A stretch of DNA of 16,846 nt from Actinomyces sp. (GCA_003697065.1 RFFY01000229.1:1-16846), one strand, 5' to 3'; numbered from the stretch's first letter, positions 1 to 9,242 are shown. Translations and numbers: made by a program. The notes: generated by a model from the letters alone, not told the origin.

Positions 1-380
1 CCGATCTCGACGACGATCCCGTGCTTGGCGTGGTCCTGACGGCGCCGCCAGCCCGGCGCCAGGACCACACCCGCCTCCGCCAGACGGTCGAGGGCGTTCG
101 GCCCCGTCCCGTGCGAGATGCCCACCACCACCGGGCGCGGCCGTGACCCGCGCGCCGGCGGCGTCCACGTCGCCATGGGGATCGCCGGTCCCCGGCCCGA
201 GAACCAGGCCGCCAGGGGCGAACGGACCGGCACCCGCGCCATCTGCTCCTCGGTCAAGGCCGGACCGATGTTGACCCACCCCTCACCCGTCCCCGGTGCC
301 GCCAGCTCGTCGCACACCCCGACGACGACCGCCAGCTCGTGGCGGCGGAAGGTGATGACCTCGTGGTCGAGAGCGGCCAT
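1..380 (-). CDS. Hypothetical protein, N-terminal part only (runs off the left edge)
   Basis: An open frame runs from an ATG at 380 (read leftwards) to the window edge without a stop, giving 126 residues of an incomplete protein. It begins MAALDHEVITFRRHELAVVV. GGAGG lies just upstream of the ATG (about 3 nt spacing, rather short), which supports this start. The visible part shows no signal peptide or membrane segment. It holds a Pro/Arg-rich middle and a more structured stretch at residues 85-126 (VVVGISHGTGPNALDRLAEA, then a Trp-Arg-Arg-Arg basic patch). I do not recognise the family and assign no function. The gene is divergent from metY across a 233-nt intergenic region with a candidate symmetric promoter. 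Codon use matches the neighbours (G/C at third positions), which favours a real gene. Confidence 0.6.
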   Translation of the reverse strand, partial: MAALDHEVITFRRHELAVVVGVCDELAAPGTGEGWVNIGPALTEEQMARVPVRSPLAAWFSGRGPAIPMATWTPPARGSRPRPVVVGISHGTGPNALDRLAEAGVVLAPGWRRRQDHAKHGIVVEI

Positions 381-486
381 GGGCCTCCGATGCTCGATCC
401 CTCGTGCGGCTCGCCGGAGCGGACCGGCCGACCGGGAGCCGGGACGAGCCCGCACCTGCAGCCGCGGTGGTGGCCCGCCGGCGGTG

Positions 487-496
487 AGCGTAGCGT
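487..496. promoter_or_regulatory. Candidate symmetric divergent -10 element
   Basis: Within the 233-nt region between the divergent genes starting at 380 and 614, the bases AGCGTAGCGT give a TAnnnT -10-like hexamer on both strands: TAGCGT (491-496, plus) and TACGCT (492-487, minus), sharing the central TA. Transcripts would start about 100-110 nt before each gene. No convincing -35 box is visible. I found no recognisable SAM riboswitch core in the metY leader, only a 6-bp hairpin, ACCGCC/GGCGGT at 556-572. Confidence 0.3.
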
Positions 497-613
497 GGCC
501 CGCGACCGGGTCACCGGCGCCTCCCGGGTCCACCAGCGGGCCCGCCGGGAAGATCACCGCCCCCGCGGCGGTTGCGTCCGGGACCGACCACCACACCGGG
601 AGCGACGAGGGAC

Positions 614-1940
<1,327 letters not shown>

Positions 1941-1948
<8 letters not shown>

Positions 1949-2462
1949 CACCGTGACCGACACGACGCCGGCGTGGCGGCCGCCGACCGCCTCCGAGCGG
2001 GGCCGCATCCTGAGGGAGGCACGCCGCATCGCCATCGTCGGCGCCTCCGCCGACCCGGCCCGGGCCAGCAACTTCGTGGCCACCTACCTGCTGTCGTCGT
2101 CCGCCGACTACCACGTCGACCTCATCCACCCCACCGAGACCGAGATCCTCGGCCGGCCCGTCCACCCCTCCCTGCGCGACCTGCCCGAGCCACCCGACAT
2201 CGTCGACGTGTTCCGCCGGGCCGACCAGACGCCGGCGGTGGCCGCCGAGGCCGTGGCCGTGGGGGCCAAGGTGCTGTGGCTCCAGCTCGGCATCGTCAAC
2301 CACGAAGCCGCCCGCATCGCCCTCGAGGGCGGCCTCGAGGTCGTCATGGACCGCTGCCTCAAGATCGAGCACGCCCGCTTCCACGGGGGCTTGCACCTGG
2401 CGGGCTTCGACACGGGCCTGATCGACTCCCGCCGACGCCGGCCCGCCCGCGCCACGCGGTAA
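1941..2462 (+). CDS. CoA-binding domain protein (YccU family)
   Basis: A 173-residue protein with a single Rossmann-type CoA-binding domain (CoA_binding_2), the same fold as the CoA-binding part of succinyl-CoA synthetase. The nucleotide loop is IAIVGASADP (G34-A-S-A), followed by PDIVDVFRR and WLQLGIVNHEAARIALEGG. The conserved C-terminal patch VVMDRCLKIEH is typical of the family. The GTG start at 1941 has an excellent ribosome site and overlaps the metY stop by 8 nt, so translation is probably coupled. The biochemical role of this family is not established. Its tight linkage to metY suggests a link to acyl-CoA-dependent methionine synthesis, perhaps sensing or binding CoA esters such as the acetyl donor, but that is inference. 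About 20 charged residues (DSRRRRPARATR) form a basic tail. Confidence 0.85.
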
Positions 2463-2501
2463 GTTGACCGGGCGGGCGGGCGAACCGCCGTCTACACCAT
2501 C

Positions 2502-4037
2502 GTGCACCGCTCCCCCGATCCCCTCCCCCACCAGCACCGCCGTCCCGCGGCCCGTGTCCTGCTCCTGGCCCTCGCCCTGGCCGGGCTGACCGCCCTCGCC
2601 CCCCGGCCCGCCGCCGGTCAGGTCGACCCCAACGAGCTGCCGGCGCTCGAGGCCCGCCGTGACGAGATCATCGTCCGTCTCGGCGAGCTCGACACCGCCC
2701 TGGCCGCCGTCGACGACGAGATCGACCGGCTCGACGACGAACTCCACCGGGCCGACCTGCGCCTCGAGCTGGTGGCCGACGAGTTCGAGCGGGCCGCCGA
2801 CGCCCGTCGCGAACCCGCTGCCACCCGGGTCCAGATGGCCATCGCCGGCTACATGCGAGGCGATCCCCGCGCCAACGCCCTCCTCGACGAGCTCGCCAGC
2901 CTCGGCGGTGGCGAGACCCCGGCCCGTAAACGGGCCCTCTACGACGCCGTCATCGACGACGCCGAGAAGCGCCTGGCGGCCGTCGACGCCCGCCTGGCCG
3001 AGCTCCACGAGCGGGTGGCCGTCGAACGCGGCGTCCAGGACGATCTGCGCGCCGCCCGCGCCGACGCCGAGTCCCGGCGCCAGGAGCTCGGCGCCGAGCG
3101 CACCGCCCTGGCCCAGGAGCTCGACGAGGTCACGGCGCGCATCGAGACCCTGAGGGCGCTCGAGAACCGGGCCCTGCTCACGGGCCTGCTCACCTACGAC
3201 GATCCCTCCCGACCCGCCCTGGCCGTCAAGATCGACAACGTCGACGCCGCCCACCCCCAGGCGGGCATCAACGCCGCCGACGTCGTGTTCGAAGAGGAGG
3301 TCGAGGGCGGGCTCACCCGACTGGCGGCCGTCTTCCACTCCACCGGCGCCGAGGTCGTCGGTCCGGTGCGCTCGATGCGCACCACCGACTTCACCCTCCT
3401 CGCCCAGCTCAACCACCCCCTGTTCGCCAACTCGGGTGGCAACCCCCGGGCCCGTCGCCTCCTCGAGGACTCCGACCTCGTCGACGTCGGGGCGGCCAGC
3501 CTCCCGGCGGGCTACTACCGCGACCGCTCGCGGCGGGCCCCCCACAACCTGTTCACCAACACCTTCAACCTGTGGGCGCTGGGCGCCGAGCTCGGCGCCG
3601 GCAGCCCTCCGCCCCTGTTCACCTTCCGCCTCGACGGGAGTGGCCCGCCGGCGGAGGCCCGCCCCGCGTCGGGTGTCCGCCTCGACTTCGGTCGCACCAC
3701 GGTCTCGTACACCTGGAACGGGACGGGCTGGGCCCGCACCCAGAACGGGCATCCCCACGTCGACACCGGCGGGGCGCAGGTGGCGCCCGCCAACGTCATC
3801 GTCCAGTTCGTCGACTACGGGGTCAGCCCCGCCGACGCCCAGTCCCCCGAGGCCATCACCGTCGGATCGGGTCAGGCCTGGATCCTGAGCGAGGGCACCG
3901 TGATGGAGGCGACCTGGCGCCGCGACGACGCCGCCAGCCCCACCGAGTACGTCGACGCCCGCGGCAACCCGGTCAGCATCGCCGTCGGCCGCACCTGGAT
4001 CGAGCTGCCGCGGCCCGGCGCCGCCACCCTGTCGTGA
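2502..4037 (+). CDS. Secreted coiled-coil protein with DUF3048 (YerB-like) domains
   Basis: A 511-residue protein. Residues 1-39 form a signal peptide: basic and proline-rich n-region, hydrophobic core VLLLALALAGLTALA, and a small-residue cleavage region before Gln. There is no lipobox cysteine, although many YerB relatives are lipoproteins. Residues about 45-225 are a long charged coiled coil (repeated LDxxLxxVDDEIDRLDDEL-like heptads, one break near 125-145). From about 236 comes DUF3048: LAVKIDN at 240-246, then PQAGINAADVVFEEEVEGG, TRLAAVFHS and GPVRSMRTTD. The C-terminal DUF3048 part runs to the end (VIVQFVDYGVS, WILSEGTVMEATWRR). DUF3048 has no firmly known function; the coiled coil recalls actinobacterial cell-wall hydrolase regulators. 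The GTG start lacks a clear ribosome site. A 5-bp hairpin (GGCGG/CCGCC, 2475-2489) lies in the 39-nt gap before it. Confidence 0.88.
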   Translation: MHRSPDPLPHQHRRPAARVLLLALALAGLTALAPRPAAGQVDPNELPALEARRDEIIVRLGELDTALAAVDDEIDRLDDELHRADLRLELVADEFERAADARREPAATRVQMAIAGYMRGDPRANALLDELASLGGGETPARKRALYDAVIDDAEKRLAAVDARLAELHERVAVERGVQDDLRAARADAESRRQELGAERTALAQELDEVTARIETLRALENRALLTGLLTYDDPSRPALAVKIDNVDAAHPQAGINAADVVFEEEVEGGLTRLAAVFHSTGAEVVGPVRSMRTTDFTLLAQLNHPLFANSGGNPRARRLLEDSDLVDVGAASLPAGYYRDRSRRAPHNLFTNTFNLWALGAELGAGSPPPLFTFRLDGSGPPAEARPASGVRLDFGRTTVSYTWNGTGWARTQNGHPHVDTGGAQVAPANVIVQFVDYGVSPADAQSPEAITVGSGQAWILSEGTVMEATWRRDDAASPTEYVDARGNPVSIAVGRTWIELPRPGAATLS

Positions 4038-4062
4038 CCCCCGTGGCCGACGGGCCCGCCTG

Positions 4063-5559
4063 ATGCCCCGACCCCGTCTCCTCTGCCCACCGGACCTGGC
4101 CCGGGTCCGACGCGAGCTCGACCGCATCCGCCACGAGCTCGGGATCCCCGACGCCTTCGATCCCGCGGTGCTGGCCGCCGCCGACGCCGCCGTGGCCGCC
4201 GGCCCGACCGTCCCCCCGGGGGCGGACCCCCGCCGGCGCGACGCCACCGACCTCCCTCTGGTCACCATCGATCCCCGCGGCTCGACCGATCTCGATCAGG
4301 CCTTCACCGCCGCCCGCCGCGGCGCCGGGCACCGGGTGCACTACGCCATCGCCGACGTGGCGGCCTTCGTCGCCCCCGACGACCCGGTCGACCGCGAGGC
4401 CCGACGACGCGGTGTCACCCTCTACGCGCCCGATCGACGCACCCCCCTGCACCCTCCCGTCCTCGGCGACGGTGCCGCCAGCCTCCGGGCGAGCGAGGTT
4501 CGACCCGCCCTGTTGTGGACCATCGATCTCGACGACACCGGCGAGATCGGTGACGCCCGCCTCGAACGGGCCTGGGTGCGCAACCGGGCCGAGCTGTCCT
4601 ACGCCGACGCCCAGGAGCGCATCGACGCCATGGGGGCCGACGCCGACGATCCCCTCGCCGTGCTGCGCGAGATCGGCCAACGGCGCCTGGCCCTCGAGGA
4701 ACGGCGCGACGCCGTGCACCTCGCCCTGCCCGACCAGGAGGTGGTCGAAGGCCCCGACGGCCGCATCGAGTTGCGCTACGACGTGAGCCGTCCCGTGGAG
4801 GACTGGAACGCCCAGATCAGCCTCCTCACCGGGATCGCCGCCGCCCGCATCATGCTCGATGCCGGCATCGGCCTCCTGCGGACCCTCCCACCCCCCGACC
4901 ACCGCACCGTCGCCGCCCTGCGCCGCTCCGCACGGGCTCTCGGTATCGAGTGGCCCGACACCTGGTCCTACGCCCGGCGGATACGGACCCTACGGCCCGA
5001 CACCCCGGCCGCCATCGCCCTGCTCGCCCAGGCGGCACGGGCCCTACGCGGCGCCGGCTACACCGTCATCGACGACGGGGTGCCGCCCGAGCGCCTCGTC
5101 CACAGTGCCATCGCCTCGACCTACGCCCACGTGACCGCTCCCCTGCGTCGCCTCTGCGACCGCTACACCAACGAGGTGGTCCTCGCGGTGTGCGCCGGAC
5201 GCGAGGCCCCGACCTGGGCGACCGGCATGCTCGACGAACTGCCCCGCATCATGGCCCGGGCCCGCCACCTCGACGGCCAACTCGACCGGGCGGTGGTCGA
5301 CTTGATGGAGGCCCTCCTGCTCGAGCCCCACGTGGGCGAGACCTTCCGCGCCGTGGTGGTCGACACCGAGGAGCGTCGGGGCCACCACCGGGCCCGTATC
5401 CAGCTGCGCGACCCGGCGGTGATCGCCCGCATGGACGACGGCCGGGTGCGTCCGGGGACCGAGATCGGTGTCGCGCTCGTGGCCGTCGACGTGACGGCCC
5501 GCTCGGTGACCTTCCGGCCCGATGGAAGCGCCGGTGCCGGCGCCGACGTCAGTGGGTGA
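4063..5559 (+). CDS. RNB-domain ribonuclease (RNase II/R family, short form)
   Basis: A 498-residue protein of the RNase II/R superfamily, which degrades RNA 3' to 5'. The RNB domain covers about residues 60-390. The metal motif reads VTIDPRGSTDLDQAF, giving D70, D76 and D78. The fourth acidic position, D210 in E. coli RNase II, is Q79 here. Other family marks are HYAIADVAAFV, LYAPDRRTPLHPPVL, a divergent SRPVEDWNAQISLLTG segment, and TAPLRRLCDRYTN (R362, R363, D366), the counterpart of the TSPIRRY motif. There are no N-terminal cold-shock domains. The last 100 or so residues look like one small S1/OB-type domain. It starts 25 nt after the DUF3048 gene without a good ribosome site, so it is probably in the same transcript. 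Its 3' end overlaps the opposing DUF4332 gene by 11 nt. Confidence 0.87.
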   Translation: MPRPRLLCPPDLARVRRELDRIRHELGIPDAFDPAVLAAADAAVAAGPTVPPGADPRRRDATDLPLVTIDPRGSTDLDQAFTAARRGAGHRVHYAIADVAAFVAPDDPVDREARRRGVTLYAPDRRTPLHPPVLGDGAASLRASEVRPALLWTIDLDDTGEIGDARLERAWVRNRAELSYADAQERIDAMGADADDPLAVLREIGQRRLALEERRDAVHLALPDQEVVEGPDGRIELRYDVSRPVEDWNAQISLLTGIAAARIMLDAGIGLLRTLPPPDHRTVAALRRSARALGIEWPDTWSYARRIRTLRPDTPAAIALLAQAARALRGAGYTVIDDGVPPERLVHSAIASTYAHVTAPLRRLCDRYTNEVVLAVCAGREAPTWATGMLDELPRIMARARHLDGQLDRAVVDLMEALLLEPHVGETFRAVVVDTEERRGHHRARIQLRDPAVIARMDDGRVRPGTEIGVALVAVDVTARSVTFRPDGSAGAGADVSG

Positions 5560-5959
5560 CGACGGGCGGCAGCTCCTTGGCGTGGGCCACCCAGCGCTCG
5601 ACCTCGCTCAACGAGGGCGGACGGCGGACGAGACGGCCGCGGCTACGGGCGTTCGTCTCGAGGAGGGCGGCGTGGAGGTTCGCCGGCTTGCGACGCCGGA
5701 GCTCCTTGACGGAATCGACGCCGGCCCGCTCGAGCAGGTCGCTGTACTCCTCGCCCACACCCCGCACCCGCATCAGGTCGGCCCGGTTGACCCACTCGAG
5801 GATCTGGGCCTCGCTGCACCCGCTGCGTTCGGCGAGCGACTTGCGGCCCTTTTTCGTCGCCGCCTCCTTCAGCAGTCCCTCGGTCGTCCGCACGCCGCAG
5901 GCGGCCATCGCCTTGGCGTACTTCTTGCCGATCCCCTCGATGCGTTCGAGTGATGCCAT
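5549..5959 (-). CDS. DUF4332 helix-hairpin-helix protein
   Basis: A 136-residue protein with two helix-hairpin-helix-like segments. The first is IEGIGKKYAKAMAACGVRTT at residues 7-26, the second VRGVGEEYSDLLERAGVDSV. They are followed by the typical DUF4332 end, LRRRKPANLHAALLETN and then PSLSEVERWVAHAKEL. Such motifs bind DNA or mediate protein contacts; the role of DUF4332 is unknown. The ATG at 5959 has a strong GGAGGAG ribosome site with six-base spacing. It lies 39 nt downstream of the PhyH-type dioxygenase on the same strand and may share its transcript. Its stop lies inside the end of the convergent ribonuclease gene (overlap 5549-5559), so neither gene has room for a terminator between them. 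Confidence 0.85.
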   Translation of the reverse strand: MASLERIEGIGKKYAKAMAACGVRTTEGLLKEAATKKGRKSLAERSGCSEAQILEWVNRADLMRVRGVGEEYSDLLERAGVDSVKELRRRKPANLHAALLETNARSRGRLVRRPPSLSEVERWVAHAKELPPVVTH

Positions 5960-5998
5960 GGCGCTCTCCTCCGGGCTGGGTGACGGGCCGCCCGGATC

Positions 5999-6832
5999 CT
6001 AGGCGACGGACGTCACACCGGCGTCATCCGCCCCCGGCGCCCGCCAGGCCGCGGGAAGACGGGGATGCACCAGGGGCGCTCCCGGCTCGAGGGTCAGCCA
6101 GGTCATGGGCGGCGAGGTGGGACCCGGGCGGCGGGCGAACACGGCGTCGTCGCCCAACCAGCGGGTGGCCACCGCCCGGCGACGACGGGCGGTCGTCGCC
6201 GCCGGCGGGGTCGAGTGCAGGGTCCGCATGTGGAACACGAGGACGTCGCCGGGTTCCGTCGCCCAGCTCAGGATCCGGTGGCGGTCACGGTCGGCGTCGA
6301 TGTCGGGAACCGGAGGGAAGGCGTCGCCGTAGCTGTCGTAGTCGGCGTGATCGACGAAACGTCGGGGCAGACGCAGGGGGCCGGTGTGGGAGCCGGCGAC
6401 GAACTCGAGAGCCGCCTCGGGGCCGACGGGGTCGAGCGGGGCCCACACGCTGCACAGCTGGTCGCCGTCGACGCAGTAGTAGGGCTGGTCGTGGTGCCAG
6501 GGGGTACGGGCCGCCGAACCCGCCTCCTTGACGAGGACGTGTTCGTGGAAGAAGCGCACCGTGGTCGAACCCATCAGCTGGCCGACCAGGGCCGGCAGGG
6601 GCGACTCGAGAGCGAGGCGGCGGTAGGCGTCGAAGCGCTCCCAGTTGCAGTAGTCGTCCCAGAAGGTCGCGTCGGGGTCGTAGACGCAGGCGTCGGGACC
6701 GGGATCGAGCCGGTTGGCCTCGACGGCGGCGGCCAGCTCGTCGAGCAGCTCCACCTCCAGCACCCCCCGCACGACGACCACGCCGTCGCGCCGGTAAGCC
6801 TCGACGAGAGCGGGATCGGGGCCGGCGGTCAC
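5999..6832 (-). CDS. Phytanoyl-CoA dioxygenase (PhyH) family Fe(II)/2-oxoglutarate oxygenase
   Basis: A 277-residue non-haem iron oxygenase of the PhyH family; members hydroxylate small molecules using O2 and 2-oxoglutarate. The iron-binding HxD is in TPWHHDQPYY (H113, D115). The distal histidine is in GDVLVFHMRTLHSTPP (H206), and the 2-oxoglutarate arginine probably lies in the following Arg-rich stretch before TRWLGDD. WAPLDPVGPE and LEFVAGSH are typical family motifs. The GTG start at 6832 overlaps the map stop as GTGA, so translation is probably coupled. An in-frame upstream start would lie deep inside map and gives non-homologous sequence. The substrate is unknown; linkage to map looks positional rather than functional. 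Confidence 0.88.
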   Translation of the reverse strand: MTAGPDPALVEAYRRDGVVVVRGVLEVELLDELAAAVEANRLDPGPDACVYDPDATFWDDYCNWERFDAYRRLALESPLPALVGQLMGSTTVRFFHEHVLVKEAGSAARTPWHHDQPYYCVDGDQLCSVWAPLDPVGPEAALEFVAGSHTGPLRLPRRFVDHADYDSYGDAFPPVPDIDADRDRHRILSWATEPGDVLVFHMRTLHSTPPAATTARRRRAVATRWLGDDAVFARRPGPTSPPMTWLTLEPGAPLVHPRLPAAWRAPGADDAGVTSVA

Positions 6833-7782
6833 CGTCGCACGGGTTCGGTGAACAGCTCGTGGGCGCAGGTCCCGTCGGCGGTCACCGTGAGCTTCTCGGC
6901 CCCCTCGGGGGTGACGACCAGGGTGTGCTCGAACTGGGCGGTGCGGCGTCCGTCGAGGGTCACCGCCGTCCACTCGTCGTCCCACATGGCAACGTCGGGC
7001 CGCCCCAGGGTGAGCATGGGTTCGATGGTGAAGGTCATCCCCTCCTCGAGGCGGGTCGTCGCCCGCCGGTCGTGGTAATGGGGGATCTGGAGGCGGGAGT
7101 GGAACTCGGTGCCGATGCCGTGGCCGATGAACTCACGGACGACCCCCAGGCCGTGGCGACGGGCGTGGCTCTCGATGGCCCGGCCGATGACGTTGACGGG
7201 GGCGCCGGGCCGGACGGCGGCGATGCCGAGCTCGAGGGCGTTGCGGGTCTCGGCGACGAGGCGCTGCGAGTGCTCGTCGACGTCGCCGAGCATGAAGGTG
7301 GCCGAGGTGTCGCCGTGGACACCGTCGATGTAGAGGGTCACGTCGATGTTGACGATGTCGCCGTCGGCGAGAGGGCGGGAGTCGGGGATGCCGTGGCAGA
7401 TGACCTCGTTCACCGAGGTGCACACCGACTTGGGGTAGCCCCGGTAGCCGAGGGGGCTCGGGTAGCCGCCCCGCTCGATCGTCGCCTCGTGGACGATGCG
7501 GTCGATCTCGTCGGTGGTCATGCCGACCCGCAGGTTCTCGCCGGCCACGATCAGCACCTCGGCGGCCAGACGCCCGGCGCGCCGCATGGCGGCCAGCTCC
7601 TCGGGCGTCCGCACCAGCGACGACACACTCGGTCCCGGATCGCCGGTGCGCGCATAGGGGGGACGCTCGATGTGGCGTGGAACCGGACGCGGCGGGCTGA
7701 GCAGGCCGGGACGCACCGGCGGATCCGACGGTGGGACGTCGATCACCGCCCGGGGCGAGCCCTGACGCTTGCGCTTGGCCAT
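6829..7782 (-). CDS. map: Type I methionine aminopeptidase with N-terminal extension
   Basis: A 317-residue cytoplasmic metalloenzyme that removes initiator methionine from nascent proteins. All five metal ligands are present: D147 (VNIDVTLYIDG), D158 (HGDTSATF), H221 (FIGHGIGTEFH), E254 (FTIEPML) and E285 (QFEHTLVV). The substrate histidine is H130 in NEVICHGIP. The first 55 or so residues are a basic, proline-rich extension (PPVRPGLLSPPRPVPRHIER), as in the long MetAP type of mycobacteria and other actinobacteria, where it is thought to bind the ribosome. The ATG at 7782 follows GGGAGG; upstream in-frame codons extend into non-conserved sequence. It overlaps the PhyH-type gene by four bases. 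Weakly supported -10 TAACCT lies about 48 nt upstream. Confidence 0.95.
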   Translation of the reverse strand: MAKRKRQGSPRAVIDVPPSDPPVRPGLLSPPRPVPRHIERPPYARTGDPGPSVSSLVRTPEELAAMRRAGRLAAEVLIVAGENLRVGMTTDEIDRIVHEATIERGGYPSPLGYRGYPKSVCTSVNEVICHGIPDSRPLADGDIVNIDVTLYIDGVHGDTSATFMLGDVDEHSQRLVAETRNALELGIAAVRPGAPVNVIGRAIESHARRHGLGVVREFIGHGIGTEFHSRLQIPHYHDRRATTRLEEGMTFTIEPMLTLGRPDVAMWDDEWTAVTLDGRRTAQFEHTLVVTPEGAEKLTVTADGTCAHELFTEPVRR

Positions 7783-7829
7783 CGGACCTCCCGCGCCCCG
7801 GGGCGAACGAGGGTGGGGGCGCCCGACCC

Positions 7830-7835
7830 AGGTTA
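7830..7835 (-). promoter_or_regulatory. Possible -10 element for map
   Basis: TAACCT on the minus strand (TAnnnT pattern) lies in the 91-nt gap between the MaoC gene and map. No clear -35 box is visible. The gap itself is the main reason to expect a promoter here. Confidence 0.25.
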
Positions 7836-7873
7836 GGGTCCAGCGGCGGCGACACGACGGCCGGGACGCGACC

Positions 7874-8326
7874 TCAGCGGACGAGTCGGCTGACGGCCTC
7901 GGCCACGCAGGCCGGTTTCTCACTGCCCTCGAGCTCCATGGTGACGGTCACGACGGTCTGGACACCGCCGGGGACCTCCTCGGCGCTGGTGAGCACCCCG
8001 TGGGCGCGCACGCGGGAGCCCACCGGTACGGGCTGGGGGAAGCGCACCCGGTTCGTCCCGTAGTTCACCCCCATCGTGATCCCCCGTACCTCGAAGATCT
8101 GGGGCAGGAGCATGTTGGAGAGCGACAGGGTCAGGTAGCCGTGGGCGATCGTGGTGCCGAAGGGGCCCGCCGCCGCCCGTTCGGGATCGACGTGGATCCA
8201 CTGGTGGTCACCGGTGGCCTCGGCGAACAGGTCGATGCGGTGCTGGTCGATCTCGACCCAGTCGCTGGTTCCGAGGTCGGTGCCGACGGCGGCCAGCACC
8301 TCGTCGAGGGAGTCGAAGACGGTCAC
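7874..8326 (-). CDS. MaoC-like (R)-specific enoyl-CoA hydratase, Rv0130/NodN type
   Basis: A 150-residue single hot-dog domain protein. The hydratase-2 motif is intact: FAEATGDHQWIHVDPERAAA with D40 and H45 as the catalytic pair, followed by FGTTIAHGYLTLSL. These enzymes hydrate trans-2-enoyl-CoA to (R)-3-hydroxyacyl-CoA. The GDHQWIHVDPERA form is the one I recall from Mycobacterium tuberculosis Rv0130. The GTG start at 8326 has GAAGGGA five bases upstream. It lies 75 nt downstream of the GNAT-like gene, past a candidate terminator hairpin, so it may or may not be in that transcript. If it is, it could supply or consume an acyl-CoA for the cassette. Confidence 0.9.
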   Translation of the reverse strand: MTVFDSLDEVLAAVGTDLGTSDWVEIDQHRIDLFAEATGDHQWIHVDPERAAAGPFGTTIAHGYLTLSLSNMLLPQIFEVRGITMGVNYGTNRVRFPQPVPVGSRVRAHGVLTSAEEVPGGVQTVVTVTMELEGSEKPACVAEAVSRLVR

Positions 8327-8362
8327 GGCTGTCCCTTCGTCGCGGGTGTGTCGGTGGGAACC

Positions 8363-8393
8363 CCCTGCCGGTCAGGCGAGCCGGGCGGCAGGG
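8363..8393 (-). terminator. Inverted repeat downstream of the GNAT-like gene
   Basis: An 8-bp perfect inverted repeat, CCCTGCCG (8363-8370) and CGGCAGGG (8386-8393), with a 15-nt loop, starts 9 nt after the stop of the GNAT-like gene. There is no T-tract, so it is a candidate only; high-GC genomes often lack one. Confidence 0.35.
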
Positions 8394-8401
8394 CCGGCGG
8401 C

Positions 8402-9238
8402 TCAGCCCCGCAGGGGAAGGTCGAGGGGCTCGGCGGCGAACTGGGGCTCGAGTGCGGTCGGGTCGGTCACCTCGTCGCGTAGATCGATCGGAGGTCGGGA
8501 CCACTCGTCGCCGAGCACGTCCCCGCCCAGGACCGGACCCAGGAGCGCCGAGGTGCGCATGGTCGCCGCCACCTCGGCGGCGTCGAGCAGATAGGGCCGC
8601 GTCGCCGGCGAACCGAGGTACTCCACGGCGGGCAGCTCGCAGACCGGCCGCAGGGGCATCTCGATGGCGCGGAAGAGATCGGCCACACGTTCGTCGAGAG
8701 CGGCCAGACCCCACTCCGCACGGCCGATGAGAGCGCAGGTCCACAGACCGTGGTAGAGGGCGGCGCTCGTCGCCGTGCCGCGCTCGCGGTGCCATCCCCG
8801 GCGCACGGCGACGGTGGCGATGTCCCAGCACGCGTCGAGACGGAAGCCCCGGTGGTGGGCGGCGATGGCGTCGACGTCGACCCCCCAGGCCGGGTGGCTC
8901 CTCAGGTCGGCGAGGGTCTTGAGGCCCGCCGCCGAGGGAAGGATGATGCGCAGGGCGCCCGCCGGCTCGCGCCGCTGGTGGTCGACGGCGAGGACGAAGA
9001 TCGAGGACGGCTCGTAGGGGTCGTACTCGCGGTCCATGACCTCGTCGTCGTTGGCGAAGAACTCGCGGAAGACCTCGCGCTCGGCGAAGCGGGCCAGGGG
9101 CGCGAAGTCGCTGTCGTGGCGCAGGAAGTACAGGCCCCAGGGACGGTCCGCATCGGGGCGGTCGACGCTCGTGACCAGGGCCTCGGTGAGCTCGACGAGG
9201 GGATCGTGCCCGTCGCGGAGGTCGAGGACGGTCGCCAT
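8402..9238 (-). CDS. GNAT-fold acyltransferase-like protein resembling LuxI/FeeM synthases
   Basis: A 278-residue protein. Its middle resembles the GNAT-type N-acyl synthases (LuxI acyl-homoserine-lactone synthases and FeeM N-acyl amino acid synthases). F51 to F61 (FAEREVFREFF) corresponds to the helix carrying the RxxxF residues. E71-Y72-D73-P74-Y75 recalls the LuxI ExDxYD motif. S79-IFVLAVD leads into A93-G-A-L-R97-I-I-L-P101, like the GxxRLLPT strand. IATVAVRRGW (140-149) matches the strand before the acyl-carrier site, and SAALYHGLWTCALIGRAEWG the following helix. The end (EYLGSPATRPYLLDAAEV) is also reminiscent of this family. The ATG at 9238 comes 4 nt after the stop of the SpeD-like gene, so the two are one operon. 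Substrates are unknown. The assignment rests on motif reading, not alignment; an unrelated GNAT is possible. Confidence 0.55.
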   Translation of the reverse strand: MATVLDLRDGHDPLVELTEALVTSVDRPDADRPWGLYFLRHDSDFAPLARFAEREVFREFFANDDEVMDREYDPYEPSSIFVLAVDHQRREPAGALRIILPSAAGLKTLADLRSHPAWGVDVDAIAAHHRGFRLDACWDIATVAVRRGWHRERGTATSAALYHGLWTCALIGRAEWGLAALDERVADLFRAIEMPLRPVCELPAVEYLGSPATRPYLLDAAEVAATMRTSALLGPVLGGDVLGDEWSRPPIDLRDEVTDPTALEPQFAAEPLDLPLRG

Positions 9239-9242
9239 CGGG

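Noticed and set aside
381..613. SAM or SAH riboswitch in the metY leader
   Set aside because: metY leaders often carry one, so I looked for SAM-I, SAM-IV and SAH cores. A CCGCGGTGG stretch recalls part of SAM-IV, but the GGCAACCC core and the pairing partners are absent.
2464..2498. TTGACC plus TACACC as a promoter for the DUF3048 gene
   Set aside because: The spacer would be 23 nt, far too long, and the second box lacks the final T of TAnnnT.
5999..6985. Longer PhyH-type protein starting at 6985
   Set aside because: The extra 51 residues are an Arg/Gly/His-rich read-through of map in another frame; the GTG at 6832 overlapping the map stop is the sensible start.
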